64,000 bases of DNA. It comes from Gulosibacter molinativorax. GTDB lineage: Bacteria; Actinomycetota; Actinomycetes; Actinomycetales; Microbacteriaceae. This document shows positions 50,742 through 59,050 of the stretch, in pieces (position 1 is the stretch's first letter; each line of letters starts with the position of its first letter). The notes beneath the pieces are model-generated. The model did not search any database, was not told the origin of the DNA, and was given only the letters and a program-made list of their open reading frames with translations. The DNA is taken from contig NZ_CP028426.1 in the NCBI RefSeq assembly GCF_003010915.2, positions 3,286,001 through 3,350,000 on the forward strand. Reading direction: 5' to 3'. Position numbers and translations under genes: made by a program.

Positions 50742-51629
50742 ATGTCGATTTTTCTTGACGAGAACTCCAAGATCATCGTTCAGGGCATCACCGGCTCGGA
50801 AGGCTCGAAGCACGCGACCCGCATGCTCGAAGCTGGCGCGAATGTCGTAGGCGGCACGAACCCCCGCAAGGCGGGGCAGACCATCGAGCTCGCGGGCAAG
50901 GAACTGCCGATCTTCGGCACCGTGAAGGAAGCCATGGAGGCGACCGGCGCCAACGTCACCGTCATCTTCGTGCCGCCGGCCTTCGCCAAGGGTGCGATCG
51001 TCGAGGCAGCGGAGGCAGAGATCCCCCTCGCAGTCGCGATCACCGAGGGCATCCCCGTGAAGGACTCGGCCGAGGCTTGGGCGCGAGTGCAGGAGCTTGG
51101 CAACAAGACCCGCCTCATCGGCCCGAACTGCCCTGGCATCATTACCCCGGGCGTCTCGCTCGCTGGCATCACCCCCGCGAACATCGCGGGCACCGGTCCC
51201 ATCGGTCTCGTCTCGAAGTCGGGCACCCTGACATACCAGATGATGTACGAGCTGCGCGAAATCGGCATCTCGACCGCAATTGGTATCGGCGGCGACCCCA
51301 TCATCGGCACGACGCACATCGACGCACTCGAGGCGTTCGAAGCTGACCCCGAGACCAAGGCGATCGTCATGATCGGTGAGATTGGTGGTGACGCCGAGGA
51401 GCGTGCCGCTGAGTTCATCAAGGCGAACGTGACGAAGCCGGTCGTCGGCTACGTCGCGGGCTTCACCGCGCCGGAGGGTAAGACCATGGGGCACGCAGGT
51501 GCGATCGTCACCGGTTCGGCGGGTACCGCAGCAGCGAAGAAGGAGGCCCTCGAGGCCGCCGGCGTTCGCGTGGGCACCACGCCGACCGAGACCGCCAACA
51601 TCATGAAGGAGATCATCGCGGGCCTCTAA
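50742..51629 (+). CDS. sucD: Succinate-CoA ligase, alpha subunit
   Basis: CoA-binding and phosphohistidine subunit partnering SucC. 295 residues: [59 protein letters not shown], and the phosphorylated His in [14 protein letters not shown] 50742 behind AAGGAT. Ends with a terminator-like hairpin and then a larger nested inverted repeat before perM. Confidence 0.97.
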   Translation: MSIFLDENSKIIVQGITGSEGSKHATRMLEAGANVVGGTNPRKAGQTIELAGKELPIFGTVKEAMEATGANVTVIFVPPAFAKGAIVEAAEAEIPLAVAITEGIPVKDSAEAWARVQELGNKTRLIGPNCPGIITPGVSLAGITPANIAGTGPIGLVSKSGTLTYQMMYELREIGISTAIGIGGDPIIGTTHIDALEAFEADPETKAIVMIGEIGGDAEERAAEFIKANVTKPVVGYVAGFTAPEGKTMGHAGAIVTGSAGTAAAKKEALEAAGVRVGTTPTETANIMKEIIAGL

Positions 51630-51639
51630 GCCTCGCGAA

Positions 51640-51663
51640 GCGCCCGGCGATTCGGCCGGGCGC
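51640..51663 (+). terminator. Terminator of sucCD
   Basis: GCGCCCGGC (51640-51648), 6-nt loop GATTCG, GCCGGGCGC (51655-51663), then GTCCTTCTC. Confidence 0.8.
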
Positions 51664-51674
51664 GTCCTTCTCAC

Positions 51675-51738
51675 ACAGTGCACGGGACGTGCCGGATTCG
51701 CCGCTGTTGCGGCGGGAACCGACTGTCCCGTGCACTGT
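51675..51738. repeat. Large nested inverted repeat downstream of sucD
   Basis: Perfect 14-bp outer arms ACAGTGCACGGGAC (51675-51688) and its complement (51725-51738) enclose 36 nt holding an inner hairpin CGCCGC-TGTT-GCGGCG (51699-51714). The right arm runs into TTGTTTTG. It may be a second terminator or a structured element between sucD and perM. Confidence 0.8.
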
Positions 51739-51813
51739 TTGTTTTGCGAATGCGCTCGGCACGGAGTGCGCGTAGACGATCTTCAACCGCCCTCTACTAC
51801 TCTTTGCATAGCC

Positions 51814-53421
51814 ATGACCCGCATTCCTTCTCTTATTGCTGCCATCGCTGACGCAGCGCTCACCGTCGCAATCGGCTTCGTGATTCCGCTCGCGATTACC
51901 CTCGCGAGCTGGCTGATCACGGGCGGTTTCCAGACGACGGCTGTTGAGCTGCCAGTGACCGTTGCCGCGTCGATCTGGGCGCTCGGCCTTGGTGGGGGAG
52001 TCGGGTTCTCGATTAGTCCCGAGACGTATCCAGCGCTCGGGATCGCGGAACCTTTCCGGTTCGTCATCTCGGTCGCGCCCCTCGCGTTTACGGCATTTAT
52101 CGCGTGGATGGGCTGGCGCGCGGGGGATGGACTCAGCGACGACGACGCACCGTGGGCTGGCCTCGGGGCGAGCACCGTGACCTTCGCGCTCGCCTCTTGG
52201 CTCTCGCTGGCCTTCGCTACGGCGGAGCCGATGCGCATCGACGTCGCGGGTGCCGTCGTCGTCGGTACGTGCACGTGGCTCGTCATGCTGCTGTTCGGCC
52301 TGCGGGTCTGGGAATATCTGCCCTGGGAGAAGTGGCTTGGCGCCCGGGTCTCGGACCTTACCGACTTGGCACCTCGAGCGCTACGGATCGCGACCGGTCT
52401 CGTCGTTGGCACGCTCGCCCTCGCCACGATCGCGCTGCTCGTCGCGCTCGTGACCAGTATGGGGCGCGTCATCGGACTGATGGAGGCATTGCAACTCGAT
52501 GTCGCGAGCATCATCGGCATCGGCCTGCTGCAGCTCGCCTATTTGCCGACGATGATCGTTTGGGCCGCGGCCTGGTTGCTCGGCCCCGGCATCCAGCTCG
52601 GTGCGGGATCAACGGCGACGCTCGGAGGCACGGACGCGGGCCCGCTGCCGGTCCTGCCCTTGCTCGGCATGCTGCCGGAGGGTTCCTCGCCGTATCTGTG
52701 GGCGCTGATCGCGCTTCCCCTGGCACTCGCCGCGGTGATCGCGCTCATCGCACGCAACCGAAACCCTGGCATTGATGCTCGCGTGTGGTGGGAGAGGCTG
52801 CTGCCTCCCGCGGCGGGCGCACTCGCCGCGGCGGTCGCGCTCGCGGTAGCGGCGCAGCTCTCACGGGGTTCGCTCGGGCCAGGGCGCCTCACCGAGTTTG
52901 GCCCCGAGCCGTGGTGGATGCTCTTGGCTGCGTTCGGCCTGTTCACCCTCGGTGGTGCGATCGGCGCCTTTCTCCCACTTGAATCGAGCGCTGATGTGGA
53001 CTCGAGGGATGCGGACTCGAGGGATGGGGTTCGCAAGGACAGCGCGCGCAAGGACAGCGCTCGCGAGGAGCGCGTCGAGGCCGACGAGGAGTCGCACGCG
53101 GACGAGTCCGACCCGAGGACGCGACCCCACGTCATCCCCTTCCAAAGTTTCTTCGATCGCATCCTTGGCGGTCACGACGACGAGGATGAGGACGACGATG
53201 AGCGGGAGACTGCTTCGGCTGCGAGACAAGACGACGAGGGTGATTCGGCGTCCCAGGACGTGGAGGTCGGTGACGTGGACGCTGCAAAGGCGGCGGAAAA
53301 GCGGCCCCGGGTCAGCCCCTACGCCCGCCCGAAACAGCGCATCGAACTGCGCGACGCAGTGAATCGATCTGATGAACCGGACATCTACGCCGACATCGAT
53401 CCGAGCGAGGATCCAAAGTAA
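51814..53421 (+). CDS. PerM-like cell division membrane protein (DUF6350)
   Basis: 535 residues from ATG 51814, where the hydrophobic domain begins; earlier in-frame codons overlap the inverted repeat. About nine to ten membrane helices occupy residues 5-390 (for example AALTVAIGFVIPLAITLASWL and LLALATIALLVALV-type segments). A strongly charged Asp/Glu/Arg tail of about 140 residues follows (DSRDADSRDGVRKDSARKD). Position between sucCD and purNH is the same as mycobacterial PerM (Rv0955), which supports division under stress. The assignment rests on topology and synteny rather than a catalytic motif. Confidence 0.85.
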   Translation: MTRIPSLIAAIADAALTVAIGFVIPLAITLASWLITGGFQTTAVELPVTVAASIWALGLGGGVGFSISPETYPALGIAEPFRFVISVAPLAFTAFIAWMGWRAGDGLSDDDAPWAGLGASTVTFALASWLSLAFATAEPMRIDVAGAVVVGTCTWLVMLLFGLRVWEYLPWEKWLGARVSDLTDLAPRALRIATGLVVGTLALATIALLVALVTSMGRVIGLMEALQLDVASIIGIGLLQLAYLPTMIVWAAAWLLGPGIQLGAGSTATLGGTDAGPLPVLPLLGMLPEGSSPYLWALIALPLALAAVIALIARNRNPGIDARVWWERLLPPAAGALAAAVALAVAAQLSRGSLGPGRLTEFGPEPWWMLLAAFGLFTLGGAIGAFLPLESSADVDSRDADSRDGVRKDSARKDSAREERVEADEESHADESDPRTRPHVIPFQSFFDRILGGHDDEDEDDDERETASAARQDDEGDSASQDVEVGDVDAAKAAEKRPRVSPYARPKQRIELRDAVNRSDEPDIYADIDPSEDPK

Positions 53422-53436
53422 CAATCCGGGGCGCGG

Positions 53437-53448
53437 TAGGATCGGTTA
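53437..53448 (+). promoter_or_regulatory. Leaderless promoter of purN
   Basis: TAGGAT (53437-53442) followed by 6 nt and GTG at 53449. Confidence 0.5.
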
Positions 53449-54054
53449 GTGCTCAAGCTCGTCGTTCTCATTTCTGGCACGGGGTCAAACCTCCGCGCAC
53501 TCCTCGACGCCATCGACACCAGCCGCGACAGCGAGCAGCCCATCGATGCCGAAGTCGTGGCCATTGGTGCCGATACGCCCAAGGCAAACCTTGCGCTGGC
53601 GACCGAGCGGGGCATCCCGACCTTCGTCATCGAGCCGCGCAACTACCCAAATCGCGAGGCGTGGGGTGACGCGCTGCTCGCCGAGATTCAGCGCTGGGAA
53701 CCCGACACGACCATCCTGAGTGGTTTCATGCGGCTCGTACCGCCGCGCGTTGTCGAGGCGCTTTCGCCCAACCTGCTCAACACGCATCCTGCCCACTTGC
53801 CGGAATTCCCCGGTGCGCATGCCGTGCGCGACGCGCTCGCGGCCGGCGTCACCGAGACCGGCGCCACGATCATGATTGTCGACAACGGCGTCGATACTGG
53901 GCCGATCATCGATCAGCGACGCATCCCCATCCACCCCGATGACGACCAGGATGCGCTCCACGAGCGAATCAAGATCGTCGAACGCGAACTACTTACCGAA
54001 ACGGTGCGCAACCTGGCCTTGGGCACCATCAACCTCAAGGAGATTGCCGCATGA
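53449..54054 (+). CDS. purN: Phosphoribosylglycinamide formyltransferase
   Basis: Transfers formyl from 10-formyl-THF to GAR in purine synthesis. 201 residues: [20 protein letters not shown] start, the catalytic Asn and His in [20 protein letters not shown], and the catalytic Asp region [17 protein letters not shown] start. Overlaps purH by ATGA, so the two are translated together, as in mycobacteria. Confidence 0.96.
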   Translation: MLKLVVLISGTGSNLRALLDAIDTSRDSEQPIDAEVVAIGADTPKANLALATERGIPTFVIEPRNYPNREAWGDALLAEIQRWEPDTTILSGFMRLVPPRVVEALSPNLLNTHPAHLPEFPGAHAVRDALAAGVTETGATIMIVDNGVDTGPIIDQRRIPIHPDDDQDALHERIKIVERELLTETVRNLALGTINLKEIAA

Positions 54055-55682
54055 GCGCACCCAAGATCACCGAACACCGCCGCGAACGCGACCAGATCAA
54101 GATCAGCCGCGCGCTGATTTCGGTCTCGGACAAGACCGGGCTCGAGGAACTCGCGAAGGCGCTCGGCGCGGCAGGTGTCGAGATCGTCTCGACTGGCTCG
54201 ACGGCGCAGAAGATTCGGGATGCGGGGGTTTCGGTTATCGAGGCGTCGGAGGTCACCGGGTTCCCCGAGATCCTTGATGGCCGCGTGAAGACGCTGCACC
54301 CGAACGTGCACGGTGGGCTGCTCGCCGATCTGCGCCTCGAGAGCCACGAGAAGCAGTTGAACGAGCTCGAGATCAAGCCATTCGACCTGGTGGTTGTCAA
54401 CCTCTACCCCTTCGCAGAGACGGTCGCCTCGGGTGCCGCGCCCGAGGACGTCGTCGAGCAGATCGACATCGGGGGACCGGCCATGGTGCGCGCCTCGGCG
54501 AAGAACCACGCCAACGTCGCGATCGTCGTTTCGCCCGAGCGGTACGCCGAGATCATCGACGCGGTCGCAAACGGCGGCACGAGCTTCGCGCAGCGCCGCC
54601 AGCTTGCCGCGGCGGCCTTCGCGCACACCGCCGAGTACGACGCCAACGTTTCGGATTGGTTCGCGCTGCAGCTCGCCGCCGAGAACGGCACCGAGGGCGA
54701 CGCGCCCGAGGCGAGCTTCCCCGCATCCCTCTCGGTCGAGGTGAGCCGCGAATCGACGCTTCGCTACGGCGAGAACTCGCACCAGCAGGCCGCGCTGTAC
54801 CGCAGCGACGCCGGTCGCGGCATCGCGCAGGCGCGCCAGTTGCACGGCAAGGAAATGTCGTACAACAACTACGTGGATGCGGATGCGGCGTTGCGCGCGG
54901 CGTACGACTTTGCCGAGCCCGCCGTTGCGATCATCAAGCACGCGAACCCGTGCGGCATCGCGGTGGCTCCCGAGGGACTTGACGAGGCTTCGGCCATCGC
55001 CGAGGCACACCGCCGAGCACATGCGTGCGACCCGCTGTCGGCATTCGGTGGGGTTGTCGCGGCGAACCGCGAGGTATCGCTCGAGATGGCGCAGACGCTG
55101 AGCGAGATCTTCACCGAGGTCGTCGTGGCACCCGGCTTTGCCGAGGAAGCCGTCTCTCTGCTCGCGCAGAAGAAGAACATCCGTCTGCTCGCCGTGCCGG
55201 CTGACTTCGCCCGCGAGGACATCGAGCTGCGCCAGATTTCGGGTGGCTTCCTCGCACAGACGCCGGACACCTTCCCGCGTGAGGGACGAATCAGCGACAA
55301 GTGGGAGCTCGTCACCGGCGAGGCCGCGGATGAGCAGACCCTGCGCGACCTCGAGTTCGCGTGGAAGGCCGCGCGCTCGGTCAAGTCGAACGCCATCCTG
55401 CTCGCGAACGAGGGCGCCTCGGTCGGTGTCGGCATGGGCCAGGTCAACCGCGTTGACTCGTGCCACCTCGCGGTAAACCGTGCGGGAGACCGCGCCGCGG
55501 GGTCGGTCGCAGCATCCGACGCCTTCTTCCCGTTCGCAGACGGCCTCGAGGTGCTCACCGCCGCGAACGTGCGTGCGGTCGTGCAGCCCGGTGGGTCGAT
55601 TCGCGACGACGAGGTGAAGGCCGCAGCCGAGAAGGCTGGCGTGACGATGTACTTCACCGGCGAACGCCACTTCTTCCACTAA
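54051..55682 (+). CDS. purH: Bifunctional AICAR transformylase / IMP cyclohydrolase
   Basis: Last two steps to IMP. 543 residues: the MGS-like IMP cyclohydrolase domain (about 15-160; [38 protein letters not shown]) and the AICARFT domain, with [12 protein letters not shown] (catalytic Lys-His), [20 protein letters not shown] and a C-terminal [10 protein letters not shown] as in all PurH. ATG 54051 overlaps purN. Both the IMP made here and the GuaB/GuaA branch are encoded in this window. Confidence 0.97.
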   Translation: MSAPKITEHRRERDQIKISRALISVSDKTGLEELAKALGAAGVEIVSTGSTAQKIRDAGVSVIEASEVTGFPEILDGRVKTLHPNVHGGLLADLRLESHEKQLNELEIKPFDLVVVNLYPFAETVASGAAPEDVVEQIDIGGPAMVRASAKNHANVAIVVSPERYAEIIDAVANGGTSFAQRRQLAAAAFAHTAEYDANVSDWFALQLAAENGTEGDAPEASFPASLSVEVSRESTLRYGENSHQQAALYRSDAGRGIAQARQLHGKEMSYNNYVDADAALRAAYDFAEPAVAIIKHANPCGIAVAPEGLDEASAIAEAHRRAHACDPLSAFGGVVAANREVSLEMAQTLSEIFTEVVVAPGFAEEAVSLLAQKKNIRLLAVPADFAREDIELRQISGGFLAQTPDTFPREGRISDKWELVTGEAADEQTLRDLEFAWKAARSVKSNAILLANEGASVGVGMGQVNRVDSCHLAVNRAGDRAAGSVAASDAFFPFADGLEVLTAANVRAVVQPGGSIRDDEVKAAAEKAGVTMYFTGERHFFH

Positions 55683-55716
55683 GCATCCGGCCCCCGAACG
55701 AACAAAATAGGACACC

Positions 55717-56976
55717 GTGACTCAACCCGCCTCAGCCACCTCTGGATTCCGCGTCAACGCCATTCTCAGCGCGGCCCTCGCCGCCTCGGCAATCACGTTG
55801 CTCGGCACCCTGTTCTCCACGAACCAGCGTGACCTCACGTTCGTGCTGTCGCCGTGGGAGACCTTCGCGAACGCGTTCGGCCTGGCAGCGCCCGCGGTGG
55901 GGATCTACCTCATTGTGCTGATCGCGCTCGGGTTCGTCGGGGCGTTCCGGACGTGGTGGACGGCGGCGATCGCGGGTGTCATCTCGGTGCTCGTGGGCGG
56001 CACCGTCGCCTACATCATCCAGATCCTCTCGAACGGGCTCGATTTGAACGGTGAGGCGTGGACCGCGATCTTCGGCGAGTTCCTCGGCCTCAACTTCCCG
56101 TTCACGGTCATGGGTATCGTTGCGGCGACGCTCGTGGGCCCGCCCGTGTACCGCGCGGTGAGCGGGGAACCGCTTGCGGGCGTGCCGGTCCAGTATTCGG
56201 CTGGGCCGGGGGCGCCGTCGTCGATCACCGATAGCGGCTCGGCGTTTGTGCGCATCCCGTCGGACGCAATGCTCGAGGGCAAGGATGACGACGATCGCGC
56301 GATTGCGAATGGCCAATGGGAAGACCTGGTCGCCGCGTTCGAGGAGCACGACTGGGGCACGCAGGCCGTTCCCGAGGCGGCGAACGAGCCTCGCGCGGTG
56401 TTCGTCGGTGACATGGCGCTCGTGCTCGGCGAACAGGTGGTGCTCGCGAAGCCAAAGGGCGACGCCCGTCGCGTTGAGTTGGCGACGGTTCGCGAGACGC
56501 TGAGCGACGCCGGCGCGGTGTTCGATGAGCTCGAGGCACCCGCGATTTTCGACCCGGCGGATGTCGTCGAAGGTCCGGGCGTGCTCTACGTCGGCGTCGG
56601 CGCGAGTACCAATGGCTCGGCCATCCGCGGGCTTCGGAAGATCGTCGCCGATCGTGGCTATCGCGTCGTTGCCTTGCCGGTCGCGGGCAAGATCGCCCTG
56701 TCGGATGCACTGTCGATACTTCCCGATGGAACGAAGCTCGCGTGGTCGCCCGCGATCGAGCACCCCGAGCTGCTCGGGGAGTACATTGCGGTCGAAGAGC
56801 CTCGTGGCGCGGCGGTCGTTGTGCTCGACGAGCAGACTGTCGCAGCCCCCGCATCCGCTCCTGGGACGGCGAAGCTGCTCGGCACGCTTGGCTATCAGGT
56901 CAAGGCGCTCGATATCAGCGCGTTCGAGGATGCGGGCGGCACGCTGCCACGTATGTCGCTGCGCTCCCGCGACTAG
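55717..56976 (+). CDS. Membrane protein fused to a DDAH-like pseudoenzyme domain
   Basis: 419 residues. Residues 1-150 hold four membrane helices. Residues about 175-419 align by eye with dimethylarginine dimethylaminohydrolase (DDAH, guanidine-modifying superfamily): VRIPSDAMLEG, AVFVGDMALVLGEQVVLAKP, ARRVELATV, LYVGVGASTNGSAIRGL, VVALPVAGKIALSDALSILP and a C-terminal MSLRSR. Active-site positions are changed: FVxD has lost its Glu (FVGD), GGD reads PAD (280-282), the catalytic His of LHLK is Ala327 (IALS), and the C-terminal nucleophile Cys of GCVTCLS is Arg412 (TLPRMSLR). Catalysis is therefore unlikely; a ligand-binding or structural role is inferred. GTG start behind AGGA, 34 nt after purH. 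Confidence 0.8.
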   Translation: MTQPASATSGFRVNAILSAALAASAITLLGTLFSTNQRDLTFVLSPWETFANAFGLAAPAVGIYLIVLIALGFVGAFRTWWTAAIAGVISVLVGGTVAYIIQILSNGLDLNGEAWTAIFGEFLGLNFPFTVMGIVAATLVGPPVYRAVSGEPLAGVPVQYSAGPGAPSSITDSGSAFVRIPSDAMLEGKDDDDRAIANGQWEDLVAAFEEHDWGTQAVPEAANEPRAVFVGDMALVLGEQVVLAKPKGDARRVELATVRETLSDAGAVFDELEAPAIFDPADVVEGPGVLYVGVGASTNGSAIRGLRKIVADRGYRVVALPVAGKIALSDALSILPDGTKLAWSPAIEHPELLGEYIAVEEPRGAAVVVLDEQTVAAPASAPGTAKLLGTLGYQVKALDISAFEDAGGTLPRMSLRSRD

Positions 56977-57006
56977 CGCTCCTCGAGTAGGTGGGATTCA
57001 CTCCGA

Positions 57007-57785
57007 TCACCGCGGTTTGGTCGCACGCACGCGGTAGTCCGTGAGGGTCAAACCGAGCAAGGCGCGTGCTTCGTGACTGAGGTGTGCTTGATCAGCGGGA
57101 CTGCTATTTCGGCCAAAGAATCGGCAGGGTTCTCACGGGTCCATTCCACTGCTTCTTGAAGGCGTCGTCTGCGGATCATATTGTAGGGAGACAGGCCCAC
57201 GTACTTGGTGGCGAGGCGGTTGACCGTGCGTGTTGAGACCCCAATGGCACCTGCGAGATCCGACACAGTGCCAATAGTGGAGTCGGTGATGGCCAGCTCG
57301 GCCAACTGATTGGCTTGATATGCCTCATCGGTGATCGGCCCCACATGGTCCGCAAGCCACGTCTCCACCTCATCCACGACGCCGGCGAGGTTGCTGGCTG
57401 ATGCCCTGACTATCCCATGCAGGTCGGGTGTGGCGACGGGGAAGGAATCATCACGACAACTTGCCGGCTGCTTGGTGAAAGCCGGCACTGCTGCTGGGCG
57501 GAGTAATGCACCTAGTACCCAGCCTTGCCCGACGAGGACTTGTGTGGAGCGTCGCGTGCTGGGCCCCCAGAACCGTACTTCGTCGTCTTGGAAGGCAAGG
57601 TTGCTTGCGGGGAACGCCAGGATTTCCTGGGCTGAGTGTTGCCCTGGGGAGATTGCCCACGTGGTGGTCCACCACCACGCCACTAGATCCTTGGCGGTGG
57701 AACCCGCGAGGAGCCGGGTGAAGTTCACGGGGAGCTCGGACGGGAACAACGGACCGCGTCCAGCGAGATCAGTGTGGGCGGCCAT
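57007..57785 (-). pseudogene. AraC-family regulator, frameshifted in the second HTH
   Basis: From ATG 57785: an N-terminal effector-type domain, then the first HTH (TVSDLAGAIGVSTRTVNRLA, YVGLSPYNMIRRRRLQEAV). The frame then continues as VPLIKHTSVTKHAPCSV to a stop at 57048, which is not AraC-like. In another frame the same strand reads ADQAHLSHEARALLGL then TLTDYRVRATKPR to a stop at 57007-57009, the expected end of an AraC protein. A short deletion near 57093-57101 therefore broke the gene, or the sequence has an error there. Divergent from the VOC gene with only 49 nt between their start codons; in intact relatives it probably regulates that gene. Confidence 0.85.
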
Positions 57786-57834
57786 GGCAGGATTTTACAA
57801 GACCGGCGCGCAGTCGAGGGCTAACCTCGAAGCC
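57786..57834. promoter_or_regulatory. Divergent promoters of the AraC and VOC genes
   Basis: Minus strand: TAAAAT (57792-57797) 6 nt before the AraC ATG. Plus strand: TAACCT (57822-57827) 7 nt before the VOC ATG. Both would give leaderless transcripts from a 49-nt shared region. Confidence 0.5.
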
Positions 57835-58347
57835 ATGACTAGTTCATTCACCCCTGCCAACGGCCAGTACACCGAGAACGGTCGACCGAAGAGCTTCTCC
57901 AGCCTGACTCCGTTCGTTGCACTCAAGGACCCGAAAGCTGCGCTGGACTTCTATACCGAGGTGTTCGGCGCTCGCCTGGTGAATTCCACCGAGGTGGAGG
58001 GCCTGATCATCCACGCCGAACTCGATTTCGGGTGTGGTCGTCTACAGCTGGGTGCCGCGCAGCAGGCCTATCACTTGCTTGCGCTGGACCCGGGGGCCGA
58101 GGACGTGCAGTTCTCGTTCGGTATTTATGTCGCGGATGTCGACCGCGTCGTCGAGGCTGCAATCGCTCGCGGTGCCGTACTGCGCGAGGCGGTGGTGGAG
58201 TTCGTGTCTGGCGATCGTTTCGGGAGTATCCGTGATCCGTTTGGCATCCGGTGGTCGGTGATGACACGCGTCGAGGACCTCAGCGATGAGGAATCTGCTC
58301 GGCGGGTCGATGACTGGGCCGCGGCGATGAGCGCCCAGGACAACTGA
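57835..58347 (+). CDS. VOC-family (glyoxalase/bleomycin-resistance fold) protein
   Basis: 170 residues. A VOC domain (SLTPFVALKDPKAALDFYTEVFGARLVN, then FGIYVADVDRVVEAAIARGA and GDRFGSIRDPFGIRWSV) resembling PhnB-like proteins. The segment DRFGSIRDPFGIRW is conserved in this subfamily. The substrate is unknown. ATG 57835; longer in-frame extensions overlap the AraC gene and are not real. An AraC regulator next to a VOC gene is a common pair in actinobacteria. Ends before a strong hairpin. Confidence 0.9.
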   Translation: MTSSFTPANGQYTENGRPKSFSSLTPFVALKDPKAALDFYTEVFGARLVNSTEVEGLIIHAELDFGCGRLQLGAAQQAYHLLALDPGAEDVQFSFGIYVADVDRVVEAAIARGAVLREAVVEFVSGDRFGSIRDPFGIRWSVMTRVEDLSDEESARRVDDWAAAMSAQDN

Positions 58348-58382
58348 CCCCTCTCGGTCGCCCTGCGGCCAAGAGCTTTTGA

Positions 58383-58410
58383 TGAGCGGTCACCGCAAGG
58401 TGACCGCTCA
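58383..58410. terminator. Hairpin between VOC and GNAT genes
   Basis: Perfect 12-bp stem (TGAGCGGTCACC / GGTGACCGCTCA) closed by a GCAA tetraloop; serves the convergent genes on both sides. Confidence 0.85.
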
Positions 58411-58418
58411 CTTGTCAG

Positions 58419-58877
58419 CTAAGCCCTGAGGGAGCGCTCGCCGATGACCTCACCGTACGGCGTCTCGCCGACGATCTTGAAGCCCATCGCCTGGAAGAAC
58501 TTGCCGGGGCCGAGCTCGCCTTCTTCCCACACCGCAACGACCTCGTTGAAGCCGCGTTCGAGCGCCTCGGTGAGCACCGCATCCACGGCGAACGCACCGA
58601 TACCTTGCCGCTGGTGCTCCGCATCCACATTCATGCGCAGGATCGTGGCACGGTAGAGCGGGTCGTCCGACTCGTCATTGAACGTCGCCATGATGAACGC
58701 GACAACGTCGTCCCCATCGACGACGACGCGCGGCCACATCGTGTCTTGATTGACGTAGGCTTCCGCGATCGAATGCGAGACCGGGGCTACGAAGTTCTCC
58801 TGACCGGGCTTCAGCGAGAGCGCATTCGCGGCCACGATGTTGTCGGCGGTGAGCGGGGCAAGACGCAACGAAGTCAT
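58419..58877 (-). CDS. GNAT-family N-acetyltransferase
   Basis: 152 residues. Starts with LRLAPLTADNIVAANALSLK, then QENFVAPVSHSIAEAYVN, a pattern shared with polyamine-type acetyltransferases (PaiA/SpeG-like), followed by the acetyl-CoA loop AEHQRQGIGAFAVDAVL and FFQAMGFKIVGE. The polyamine substrate is an inference from the N-terminal pattern. ATG 58877; monocistronic. The 173 nt to the next gene hold nothing recognised beyond a possible promoter near TAGAAT (58982). Confidence 0.88.
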   Translation of the reverse strand: MTSLRLAPLTADNIVAANALSLKPGQENFVAPVSHSIAEAYVNQDTMWPRVVVDGDDVVAFIMATFNDESDDPLYRATILRMNVDAEHQRQGIGAFAVDAVLTEALERGFNEVVAVWEEGELGPGKFFQAMGFKIVGETPYGEVIGERSLRA

Positions 58878-59050
58878 GTCATGCAGGGTACCCCCAATGA
58901 CCGGAAATTAGGCTGATCGCGAACTGTTCTCGCCCTTCGCCTACAACGAGCGCGGCGAACAAGGTATTTCAAGGTGCCAATCTAGAATCGGCACAGCAGA
59001 CTTTCGCGGGACAGCTTCACACTCGGCACCCGCGCTCAGGGAGGGTAAAC

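Noticed and set aside
49326..51683. 785-codon minus-strand frame opposite sucC-sucD
   Set aside because: Spans two certain genes and their spacer; an artefact of GC-rich third positions.
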